From contig OY856187.1 in NCBI GenBank assembly GCA_963693315.1, positions 425,064,429-425,128,428 on the forward strand: DNA of 64,000 nt, written 5' to 3'. A program made the translations under genes and the position numbers. Numbering within the stretch: position 1 is the stretch's first letter; every line of letters begins with the position of its first letter. This DNA comes from Diogma glabrata. Taxonomy: Eukaryota; Arthropoda; Insecta; Diptera; Cylindrotomidae. A model generated the notes under the pieces. It had not been told where the DNA came from and did no database searches. It saw nothing but the letters and a program-made list of their open reading frames with translations. Shown piece after piece: positions 1 to 13,000 of the stretch.

Positions 1-1022
1 CTTTATGGGCTTCACCATAAGATCCTTCTTCATCTGTATCTAAAATCGCAGAAACAGAACCAAACATTTGTAATATAAATGGTTTTCGATTTAACAAGTA
101 AAATTGTTTAACGGCATATTCAATTGTTGTCGTAACTAATTTATTTGTTTGATGTAACGAATATATTTGTAGTAATGTTGGCATTATCATGAAATAACCA
201 CTATTTGCAAAAATTGATTTAAAATTAAAAGCTGAGTTTATATATGTAGCCATTACATATCTCATAATACATGCATCTTCAGAATGTAGTAATGCCGCAC
301 CAGAAAGCACGTTTAAAAATAATTGAATATCGGCTGCATAGGCAAAATTGCCCGCCATGGCTTCAAACATACGAGCAATCAATCGAACCCACATAAATTT
401 GTGAAGTACGTCAAGTCCTAATAATTCTTTGCCCAATTCACCACTCTGATATAAATCTAAATCAGCCTCCAATGCTTTACGGGGAAATGATGGTAATTTC
501 ATTAATTCTTCATGTAGGAAAACAACGCGTTGAACAACCTAAAATAAAATAATATCAAAGTGATGGTTTATCAGTGTCCCTACGTTATCGAGATTAATAT
601 ATTTTAATGTACAGATGATAAAGCCTACCATATCAACATTCTTTAAAATCGCCCATGTCAAATGAACTTTTCCGATTTCAACAAATTTTCGAACCATTTC
701 TTGATTTTGCAAAGCATTAAAGGCTTCTTCAGATTTCATTTCAATCAAACGTAATTGTGGGTATTGTGACCGTTTGAAAAAATATAAATCTCTTACATAC
801 CAATTCGGATTTAATATTTTTTCTAAAAGTTAATAAAAATAAAGTTTTTAAGTTTGTTAAAGTTGTAACTGAATAAATAATCATTACGTGTTTTGTAATC
901 AACCAAAAAATGTTGATTATGCATTTTTTCATCGATTCCAAAAAAGTCCAATGATTCTCGTAGTAATTGGCAAAATTGTGTATCTTCTTGTACCGGAAAT
1001 TGTGAGGGAATTCCACCTTCAT
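1..1022 (-). CDS. unc80: unc80 exons 25-27 (exon 27 continues past the left edge)
   Basis: Exon 25 (1022-888) has PSQFPVQEDTQFCQLLRESL and DFFGIDEKMHNQHFL. Exon 26 (822-629) has NPNWYVRDLYFFKRS and MVRKFVEIGKVHL. Exon 27 (538 to beyond 1) has FLHEELMKLPSFPRKALEAD, GLDVLHKFMWVRLIARMF and LLNRKPFILQMFGSVSAIL. Each follows vertebrate UNC80 in order. No donor is visible before base 1, so exon 27 is open at the left edge. The C-terminal part of the protein, the stop codon and the 3' UTR are outside the window. Confidence 0.92.
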
Positions 1023-4000
1023 CTATTTCGAACAAGTAATATGTTTGAAAAAAACTATTTATTATTATACGCTTATACCTTCTGGTCCATGTACAACAAT
1101 CTTTTTAGCTGATGGAACATTCGCAGTTAACAGAATTGAAGCATCACATTGTTCTTTTCTAAGTATTTGTTTTAAATCTTTGAACATAATTCCGTGCACA
1201 CTGTGAACCACCATCCATAAAATCGATAAAGCAGATCCCACTAACTAAAAAAAAAAGTATTTAATATAAAAACAAATATAAAAAAATTGCGTCGGCCGGG
1301 AATCGAACCCGGATCAACTGCTTGGAAGGCAACTATGCTGACCATTACACCACCGACGCCTTTGACTCAAAGTGTTAATGTGTCATGTACAAAGTGTCTC
1401 GTGTTTGTAATTATGTTTTAAATAACGAGATACGTTTTATATAAAAAAAAATGTATACACAAATTTTATTTTGTGTTAACATATCAAGATAACTCAAAAC
1501 ATAATATGTAAAGTAATTGGATTTATATAAAAAACTACCTGCTGGCTACATTCATGACTTGATCTAACATAAAACATAACATATCCAATGATATAATTAT
1601 ATAATGCAAATGCAGCTTGCTGTGGTAATCTTGGAACAAATCTAATCAAATGTCTTAATAATTTAAACATCTGGTCTTGATGATCTCTCGTTAAACGTTC
1701 AAGTACATAACGTAAAAATAATGCCGAATCTTCAACCAAACAAACCCAAATTACTTGATATGCAACCTCATACACAGCATAGCCATCCGTACTGACTGCG
1801 GCATCGTCTAAGCATGCAACAATTTGCATAACTGAAGAACATAAAACTGAAGGGAATAAAGAATGAGCTGCATGAAGATGGGGTGTTGCCCGACTACCTT
1901 CGCCTTCTTCTTCTACTTCAATGTGATCTTCGCCGGGTGCATGATCTAACCCTGGTTCATGCGCTGCTTGTTGTGTTATTGGAATTGTTGTTATCAAAAA
2001 ACTTTGACGTTCTGCTCGCTGTTTATCCTCTTGCTGTTGTAATGCATGACGTATGGCTTCGGTTTGTTGTTTTTTCCTTGTTTTTGTTGCTGTTACAAGA
2101 GATCGCTGTGAAACAAAAAAAAAAAAAAATACATTAAACTGTATTTCATTCAATAATATGATACGTACATGTCGCTCCTGATTTAATGTTACTTCCATAT
2201 CTTTTGTTTTTTGCCGTGGACTCCATGGTGGATCTACCACTGGTAAACTTTCAATGCCAATTTTTGGTGATGGCAATGTAAATTCAATTCCGGGTGGAGG
2301 TACTTTAAACGATAAATGCGCTCCATCTTCCATTCTCGGCCAAACTTGATACCGACATTTCCATAAAACTTGATATCTTAATATCGCTCCGATTTTAACA
2401 TTCGGATCTTTATGTTTTAATGCTTTTTGCATAATACTAGAAACACAGTTCGGTGCACGGACAGAGCCTAAAATAAATAAAGCCGCAGCGGCGGCTGCGG
2501 TTTCTTGATTCGGTTCCAATAGCAATTCCCAAACAGCTGGAATAGCTTCAATGAAATGCTCCTCATTCAAAACCGATGCACCTTTAATAAGTGTTGTTAT
2601 AGGAATATGAAACAAACCACGAACATGATTCTTTATAAATTTTAAAATTTGAGCTGATTCCTTCTTTGGTTTCTCATCAATTTTACAATCCCGTTGACTT
2701 GAATGCTGTGAAGTTGTTGCTTCGATAAAATCGTCGTGAACTATTTTATCACGTTTTGTTACACTATCTTTGCGTCGAGATGGTGATGATTGTGAAGAAA
2801 TTTGATCAGAAACTTTTCTACCCGAACGAAATTTATCAGAACGAATTTTCTGTCGTAATGCTTCGACTGGATTTGTTTCAAAATTTGAAATTACTCCAAA
2901 CTCTTCTCCATATATCTATGTAGAAGCAAATAGAAATAAAATTAAATTTAAAAATGTAATAAAAATAATATTGCCTCCTGTGAGGATTGAACTCACGACC
3001 CCTGGTTTACGAGACCAGTGCTCTACCACTGAGCTAAAGAGGCCGTTGAAACTTAGTTTACTACAGTACAATTTAAAGAAAACGTGATATCTTATGTAGT
3101 ACAATTTGAAATTCATATCAATTACCTACTTACAAAAACGTACTTGAATATTTTGAATCTATTCTATAAACTAGTACATTTTTAATTGAATTCAACTATA
3201 AAAATAAAAGTCATTTTGTTTTGACACAATATCTGTCATTTTTTTTTGTAAATAAAAGTTATATACTAAATATAAATATATTAATTTCTATAATTACCTT
3301 TCTGACAGCTTTAAGCAATCTTTTTGCTGCTCGCATATGTCTTCTGTAACAATATGGATGGCAATAATTTTGATGAGTGCAGTAAAAATTGAACATGTTG
3401 ATTAAATCCAAGGCGGCGCGCATCCATGGTAGATTTTTTCCTGTTTCATCGGTATCATTTGAATCACTTGGTGATTCAGGTGGTTGATCATCACTTAATA
3501 TTCCAGGAGATTCTTCTCCACCACTTGCTTGTCCAGGCTCTGATGTATCACTACGATCTGATAACGATGATACTTTTCGTCTGGATTGGATGGAATCTGT
3601 TCGTTTTACAAGATCTGATGATTTAAAAAAATAGAATTGGAATTGATTTTATTTGTAAATATATATTGGCAACATACAGTCAGTTTCTAGATCTTTTCCG
3701 TCTTTAGTTCCTCTGCGTAATTTTAATGAACGTCTTTTAAAAGAGCCGCCGGATGGTGCTCCAGCAGTGCCTCTTCTTAAAAGAAATGGACGAACGGGTG
3801 CTGCTCGTCTTTGCACGGCTGCTATTTCTTCTCCCTGTAATGTAAGGGTTGTATTGCTGCTGCCTTCAGATTCATTATCAGGTTCATGTAATACAAAAGA
3901 TATTTTTCTTTCAGTTTGTGTTGGATCAGCTCCAGCAATTGATTGCAAGCTTTGTGCAGATGTTTGAGAGTGACCCATCGAACTTAATGCCATCGACCAA

Positions 4001-7000
4001 CGACGGTTTGCTTCTCTAAAAACATTGAAATAAAAATAAATACTTATAGTTCAATTTTCAAAGAACGGTATATTAATTTCACATACCTGTATTGTTTTTC
4101 CCACGGCGCAGGTTTTTCTTTAGTTGATAGTTTCGATGTCTTTGGTAATGTTTGATAAGTTTCTCGTAAAAATGATGTTATTTCAAACAGTAAAGCACAG
4201 GCGACTAATTTTAACGCTAATGGACAATCGTTTCCATGTGGATTAACACAAGTTTCGTCCAGAAAATCTTCTTCTTCATCTTGTACTAAGAGTTGTCGTT
4301 GTTTTTCAGTATCAGAAAGGGAATTTGTGATTTGATCAAAATTTAATTTTTCTGTTGAAATTAAATCTTCTAAACGATTACCCAATGCTTCTGCCCACTA
4401 AAATAAGACAAAAATATTATACTATAAAAGGTAAAAAGCTTGCATTTGTTTATAGTTCTCCTAAATTTGTGAGACGAGGTGGCCGAGTGGTTAAGGCGTT
4501 GGACTGCTAATCCAATGTGCTCTGCACGCGTGGGTTCGAATCCCATCCTCGTCGGTGTAGTTTTAATTTTGTTTTTTTTTACCTGATAAAACTAATTTTG
4601 TTTTCTTTTTACCTGATAAAACATTTTTCCAGCTGATTTCTGCAAAACGTGTGTGCGTCTGGCACCTGGTGCCAAAGGCGTTCTGGAATTTATATGTGGT
4701 CCAGAAGGTCTGAAGGATGTTGTACTGTGTTTCATCCAACTAGGCCATTGTCCACGATTACACAAATGTACAAAATGAGCACATTCTAAAAGTAAAGCAG
4801 CACGCGCAACAACAGGTGCTTGTGGCTAATGCGTCCAAATAAAATTGAATAGAGAAAAAATTCATTAGGAGTGTTTAAAAACTATAAAAAGATAAACTGC
4901 CTCCTGTGAGGATTGAACTCACGACCCCTGGTTTACAAGACCAGTGCTCTGCCACTGAGCTAAAGAGGCACTTTTACCATTGATATTACGGTCATATAAT
5001 ACATAAATTTAAATAGATTTTGAGTCATTTTGGGGCAATAGCAAAAAGTAATATTTATGTTAGAATAGGATCTTTTTGATTTATTAATACATGTTTTGTG
5101 AAATTGGTATATTTCTAAATGTTAAATGGAGAAATTAAAAAAACGAACAAACTATATATTTTATTTTGTGGTTCCTGTGCTGACAAACTATATATATACC
5201 CTACTTACTTTAAACGATTCACAAAACCTTTACTTGAAGCATTTAAAAAACACTTGTCATGATATAGTGATAATACTTACCAAATCTAAAAGAGCTGCAA
5301 CTAGTTGCGGATCTGGTACCGATCCAGGGGAGCAAACTTCTAGCAAAAAGGAAAATCGAGCCATTCCTTCTTTAACTGGCTCCATCGGTACCAATCTCCT
5401 TTCTTTTAGAACGACTACTTCTGATTCTCTAGGTCCATCCCCACACTCAAAAGAACTCCTCCGGCTGAAATCTATATAAAATAAAATATTATATTATAAT
5501 AAAATTGATTACTAATACTTTAACGTTAACATACAACTACCGGCCACTTCTTCTGTCCCACCAATTTTCTTTTTCCCTTTACCAATACCAAATCGACCTA
5601 ATCTTCTTTCAACTCGCCTACGAGCTCTTTGAATACTTTTTCCCAAGCCTTCACCAGCACGTCGACTTTGTAATTTAAACGATCCCTGTCGCATAAATGA
5701 TGCTGTTAACTCTGGTCCCAAAATACCAGCCTCTATATCGACTGAACCTCGTTCTTTTGATCCGCGAAACCATCGGACAATTCCACTTAAACGTCCGACC
5801 GAGTTTCGTTCAGAACTTGAGGTTGAATCTGACAACAAAGCACGTTCGCTATGCCGTGGTGTTAATGTTGGTCGAATAGATTGCCCTTTTCGACGTAGAT
5901 TTCCAAGAGGACTTTGACTGACACGACATTGTTCTTCGAGCCCTTCGGTTTCAAGTAAGCTCTACAAATTATGATGTATTTGAAACATTACAAAAAGAAT
6001 ATGTTTTAATTTTCATACCGCACATGTAGATGAAGTACTTCGTTTTTTGAATAATAATTTCCTTTGACTTCTTGTGTCTTCAGCGACCGGGTACGATATT
6101 TGCTGTGAGGGTTGATTTTGAGGTTGAGCCGGATTTTCAACGTTTGGAACATGTCTAGAACATAAGATACATGAAATTCGGACAAGATTGAAAAACAAAT
6201 GGTTACCTTATAACTCGTGTCGTTTGCATGTGTGGTGCTTTTTTATGAGGTCTTGGTGTTACAGCTAATATTCCACTTAAAGCAACTCTTCGAAAGGGTC
6301 CACCATGTGCTCCTTTTACATACGTTACCAGCTGTCGGACATCACAATAAAGCGCCATGTTTTCTGTATTCTTTAAGTCTTTAAACGCATCCACAAATTT
6401 TGTAACAAGAGTTTTGAAAACGGCTGCCATCACTTGACTTTCAGCACTTCCACTAAGACCGCTTCCAAAATTTGTTGCATATCCTCCCTGTCCACCTGAT
6501 ATACCGCCAAGATCAGGTGTCATGTTTTTAAAGGCGGATGGTCTTTTATGGTCTATATATAAAAAACATCAACGTGCAAAGGCTCTACATTAAAGCTAGA
6601 TGATTTTTGGATATTGGTTGGACGGATATTGGATATTGGTTTGACGATATGATACATCTTGATTGGATAAATCATTAGCTTATATTTGTTAAAACAATTT
6701 GATGAAAATTTTGTTTTATCCAACATTCAAAATATTTAGTCTAATTTCAATGAAAACATAGGCTTCATAGACACCATTGATCTCAAACCATATTTGTTCT
6801 CCATCCACATGTACGTAACAAACACTACTTTTTTACTAATGATTCTGTATTATTTTTTAAGTATAAAATCGAGACTACTAGATTTCTTTGATAAAGTATG
6901 AAAAATGAACCAAAGATGTCATATATCCTAGGTCTTTTTGCAAGTGAAAATTTAACGAACACTGTGGCAAAGAAAACTTATTTGGGCTAAGGTGGGTACA

Positions 7001-10000
7001 CAGATAAAATTTTAAGGTGGGGTTCAAAATTCTAAAAGATTCTTATCGAACAAAATTTAAAATAAAAAATTATTAAATAAACTGAAAGATGATTTCACCT
7101 TTAAGTCTGAGCTTAATCGAACAACGGTTCTAGAAATGGCAGCAAAATATATTTTCGTTTTCGATTAAAAATTTGCTCGTACTTGCAATATTTATAACAT
7201 CGACTCAAGAATGCTCAAGAAAGTCTTCTCAAAATCACGATTGTTTAAGCTTGAAATCTGCGCTGCGTTCGATTTTACTGAAACAACAGAAAAAACAACA
7301 ACAATTGCATAGAATTTTTTTGTTGCTGAATGAGAGAGAGAAAGCGACTAGGAAGGACGCTTTGAATATAAGGAAGCTTTTCAAATCACTTTATACTTAG
7401 GCATTTTTAATATATTTTCATAAAAAATAAAAACAAAAACCCGAAATGAAAAGGATACATGATTTGGACACAGATTTATCATTTTCTGCAAACAATTACA
7501 ACAATTAAAATTTCTTAAATATTTTAGCTAGTTTACTAAACGATAAGAAGAGGAAAAAAAGTAAAATAATTTTCCATTTAATCAAATTTTCAAAAGGGAT
7601 AAACACATCATAAAACTTTTAATACGTTATTCACCCCTTGTTTGCACGTAAACATTTTTCCGGATTAATATTTTAATGCCAAAAATGTTTTTATTATTTA
7701 TAGAAATACATGTACATATATTCGTCTGTTGTAACAACTTAAATACGTTAGTTCATATGTTTTTGTTTAAGAGAAACATACAAGTAGAGTATTAAGTGAA
7801 ATGGTGCTAAGCTTATTGTTTTATTCATTTAAACGATAACAAGCAATTTCCTTGTTTCCTTGTGATAGTTTTTAAATGAGTTGGTTTATATTCCTTATTT
7901 TTTTATTTGAATATATTTAAAATTCATGATCTATTTGCTGGTTGGGTTACGTTTAGTGTGTTAGAGATCATTTGGAATTAACAAATAAGTAAAAATTGAT
8001 CTGAAAAATTTTGTTTGAGTTTTTATCTTGATATGATTTTAGTGATTGTGGCAAGTGATACAAACGCCATACGGAAATACGGTATAATTGAAACATAACG
8101 AACATTTTTTGATTACAATTTAAAACTGAAAATAGCAATTGTGATGTTTGTAGCCTATGGGGCCATTAAAACAGATAAGCTATAAATATTTTACAACTAA
8201 TTCAAGCCACTCTACAATACAATAAAAACAGAAAACTACTCTAAATAATGACGTTTCGAAAATCAATTCCTCAAACCCCGCCGCATATAGTATATAACAT
8301 TGATAAACATAAGATCGAAATTTGAATTTCAGAGGGCTAAAAGTTGTAGATGTGTTTTAGATTTCAAGGAACACAATTCCAAGTTGTATTTGCACTGCTT
8401 ACTTTTATCGACTATGATATTAAAGTACGACTTCTAATATATTGCAACTTAGCACAGAATTATCAAACTAGTTTAACAAATTTAAATTGAATTTTAAATA
8501 TTCGTTTTTTTTTCTAATCTAACCCTGGCAAAAACTATTGTAGGAAAATTACATAGGAACTTACATGATCATGATCATTGCTCGTAGAGTATTGGGGCAA
8601 GAAGTTTACAAGATCATACAAGATCATTCAAGATTCACATAGGATCTTTTAAAGTTCATGTAAGGATCTCTTATAGTTCATGTAAGATCCTAACAAAAAT
8701 TCCTACAAGAATTTTTGCCAGGGTAGGAACTTACATGATCATGATCATTTCTTGTAGAGAATTGGGACAAGAAGTTAACAAGATCGTACAAGATTCACAT
8801 AGGATATTTCAAAGTTCATGTAAGATCATAACCAAAATTCCTACAAGAATTTTGGCCAGGGAAGATTATGTGAAACCAAATATATTGTTTTTTTTTGTAC
8901 AAAAATAAATGAAAAATTTCGAAATAAAAATAAGTTGTCCAAAAATTACAATAAAAACAAAATGGTCGCCTACAAAGCCGTTACAAATTTCATGCGTATT
9001 ATTTTCTTTAAAATTAAATAATTATAATTAAAAAATCAATGAGTTTTTAATTATAATTAAATATATGGATTATATTAGGTTTTTATTTTACAATAATTAC
9101 AATAATTAATTTACGGTAATGGTTTAGAATAATATGCGTTTAAGCAATGATTATTTATTTTAATTTAAGGCACAGCATTGACTTCAAAAGATTATACAAA
9201 AATGGCGTTATATTTTTGATATATAGAAAATTGGAAAAAATTACTATTTATATAATAAATTGCTACTCTATATTAAATATGATTATTATATAATTACATC
9301 AAAAAGTTTTGTATAACTTACTTAACGGTGACAGGAGAGAGCTTGGGTCAATACAAAATCCAACAAATGCATGGAAAAATTCAACTAACTCATGTAATTG
9401 AGTTGTTTTTACCATTTTGCGTAAATAATTTTTAGAAAGTGATGAAGCTTGCCTTAACATACGAGATAAAATGGAATGACATTGTGTTCGAAGAAATTCA
9501 GCAGGGGGACCACGGATACCTGAAATATTAAATTGACGATTGATTAACGAAAAGAAGGATATGTTGAAAATAATTGGTTTACCATCATTACATCCATGAG
9601 GACAACCTAAATGCAATAATGCTCTTTTTGTTATTCCCATAGACAAGCCATGTGCATGTTCGCCTAGTTTCATAACGCCCAAATCTAGCAACAATTCACA
9701 TATATTTAAACCAGCTTCCAAAACACGTAGGGAACAAATATTTGAGTCACGTTTAAATACAGAATAAACAGCCTGAAAAATAAATATACATTTTAGTCTA
9801 ATGTATTTGTTTAAATTATTACTAATAATACCAGTAATACTATTTCAAAATCAATCCCTCCCTCTCGTGTAATGTAGAATGAGGAGCCAGGTGCTTCACA
9901 TTCATCACCACCAGTGTATGCAATATGCGAATCTGTGTGTGATCTTAACATCTGACTTTTAAATCCAGTTGTACTGCCTGCTGTACTAATAGCGTCTAAT

Positions 10001-13000
10001 TGAGAATCGAATGATCCCTTTAAGATGCAAAATTAAACACAATATAATATATTTGAGTGCAGATGATACAATAAAAATACTTGTAGCAAATGTCTTGCAA
10101 ACCTCTGAGCAATCAGTTCCGTTCAACTGGTGTTATCAAGCAACTGATTGATTCAATAAGTTTCAAAAATGAACAACGGAACTACAACATTGAATTTCCC
10201 GGTATATAGAATGGACGTGAATATCATATATGGAACGTTGAAAGTGTATACAATCCTAATATTGTCGATATTTCTTTAAGTCTGCCAACAGAGATGGTAC
10301 GCTCTACAGGAAGTTAAAGAGTTTTAAAATAGATAACGATCGGTCAGGAGATATTCTTTTTTCTACAGTGGCATCATTCCCGAATAGCTTGGTACTAGTG
10401 TTCTTGTGGATCGACAAATTTAACCATAATCAAATTTATATATAGATGGACCATGTAACAGGTAGAACCTTGAAACACAATGTTTCTAAGCAATCCTAAA
10501 ACTAAAAAGGAATATCAAGACTATTTAACTTAAAAAATGAACAATTATCAAGAACTCTTTCTCTGGATGGTGGATGTTCAAATTCTAGATATAATCTTAA
10601 GCCCCTCTAATGAAATATTAGAAATCCTGAAGAACCTCTCTCCCAAAGCGTTGAATGAGTTAAGACTTTCTTGATACTTAAAACTAGCGAACTTAGCGAA
10701 CAGTTCGTTTTAAACTATATACACCAACGTCAACCAAAAATTTATTTCAAGAGATCAAATTTTCAATATGAACCTTTTAAACCTGTTTACGAGTAGAGAA
10801 CAAGTTATCAAAGTTTTCTAATAACATAATGTCAATCTCTTGTTACTTTACGCAAATAACTTATTTAATAAGTTTAAGAAAAATTAAAGAAATTAAAGTT
10901 TTTTTATAATTTCACTGTTACTCTATATATATTTCAGCTTGTTAGGCCATCTTCTGGAGTAATTAAGATTAGATTTTCTAGATAATTTGGTCTGGAAATA
11001 AATTTTGGCAAATCAAATATGTATGTAGGATTTGGTATGCGATGACGAACTAATTGAGGAATTATAATCCTTTATGCATTTAGGATCAATTCTCGACTGA
11101 AGTAACATCATTTTAACAGATATATAAGCTAAGCTAGAAACATTACAGCTAATCGAAACCTCTACATTTACTTTTTTTCTCGGCTCACCCCATATATCAA
11201 CTATTGCTGAGCTGGAGTTATACAAGTTATTCATTCTTTAGACCAGTATGCTCTGATACAGACTGAATAGGACGTATCGCGACTAATTTCATTCAATTTT
11301 CATCAAATTCTCTTTCATGTTCAATTATTCTTGGAAGGAAATACCAGAAAAATAAAACCGATGTACGTAAGACGATGTTCGATCTAGATTTAGGCCTTGA
11401 GGAAAATTGACTTCTAGTGAATTTTTTATTCAGACGCTAGGAATCATTCCCGTTGGAAGGAACTAGTTTGCAACAGTGATAAAAAAAATATAACAATATT
11501 TACATAAAAATTCTCTGTCACCTGTCTTCTTAAATAATCCGGTGATGGCGATGGTGTATGTTCTGTAACCGTTATAATGGGATTTTTTGTAAAAAATGTT
11601 GTTCGTGCTCCAGATGATTGTGATCCTCTTATATTTCGTTGTGGTTCAACATATCTGTAAAATCTTTTGTGTTTTGTGTTTTATTATCAATATGAATATT
11701 TTGACAAGTATTTATTACATATTTCACATTAAAATTAGTGTAATTTTAGTGAGGTAAAGGGTGAATTTGAAGTAAGTATACTTAAGTTAAATGTAATATA
11801 TACACTGAAATAGTTTGTTAGCATATTTATTCAAATATATTACATAGATGAGATGCATTCAGTACAAAGCTTTGTTGTTTAGAAAAGAAGATATACACTT
11901 ACCCGCTATCAAGAAGACAGCTGGTTAGTGGAGTAATTAATAGATAAGATTAAAATTTTATAGATTAGAAATTGGTCTTTTATAGTTGTGCTTTTGTTAA
12001 GAAGAACTACAATAATTTATGAGGTATATGTTTTGGTATAAAAAACGTATCTGAAATTGAGTTGATATAATTTCAAAAATAATAATAATTTGAGTTTGCA
12101 CTCAAATGCTCATTAATTATTGTGTCCTACTCTTAATTGTGCGTTGAAATTATTTTAGCAAACATAAAACTTTTATATGTTCTTTTCGTTTTTATTAATT
12201 GAAAATATTGAAAAATTTTTTACCTTAAACTTGGCATGCTTTTTCCTTTGACTAAATTTGAAACTGGCTCACGACAAATCAACGATCCAGATCTTGATAA
12301 ATGCTCTTCTCCAGTATCCAAACTTCGATGATATTCCTGAATAAATTCAAGATGTATTTTACATTGATAGAAATTGAATAAGTAAAAAAATAAATAAGAA
12401 AAACTTACAACATGTTCAAGTCGTTTTCCATTATCTAAACCAATTTTTTCAAGAGCACGATCGGATTTAGAAAACATTCTTGTTTCAACGAATGCTCTTA
12501 AATCCGCCATTTTAACGCGTCTTTTTTTCTCACTTGAACGTCTGCCTGACGATGGTGGATCATCCAATTTTATTCCGTGAAATGGTGATTCTGTAAAATA
12601 GAATTTAAATTGTTTCAAATCATTTTCTAATCCCTAAAAATTATAATTAAAACGATATCAAATCACCAATTTTATTATTACCCGTCAACAAAGCGGTAAT
12701 AGGCGCCTCAGGTATTTCCATATAATCTTTTGCTGCTGAACTACCACTAGGACTATCTCGGCTATTTGAACTACCTGGTCCTTGATATACAGATATCTCG
12801 ATTTGTGGTATTGGAAGGGAGTTTGACCGTTTTCTTGGTTGAGATGGTGGAATTGATGCCTCTTCACTTATTTCTCGAAGTCTTTAAACCCAAAAATAAA
12901 CCAAATTTAATATTAAATAGTTAGAAACATTCATTTTCCCGCTCGTTATGATTGAACTTATGGAATTGGAAAGATAATCAGAACTAAGCCATACCGATTT

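Noticed and set aside
1883..2137. 84-residue plus-strand open frame opposite unc80 exon 23
   Set aside because: It is the antisense of the conserved exon; composition (Leu/Val-rich) is that of a shadow frame and it has no domain.
2916..3116. 66-residue open frame on the minus strand
   Set aside because: It runs through tRNA-Thr and intron sequence.
3767..3967. Plus-strand open frame with several cysteines
   Set aside because: It is the antisense of unc80 exon 20; no independent support.
5126..5479. 117-residue plus-strand open frame
   Set aside because: Its second half is the antisense of unc80 exon 17.
12685..12867. 60-residue minus-strand open frame
   Set aside because: It is a wrong frame of unc80 exon 7; the frame that fits the neighbouring splice phases reads differently.
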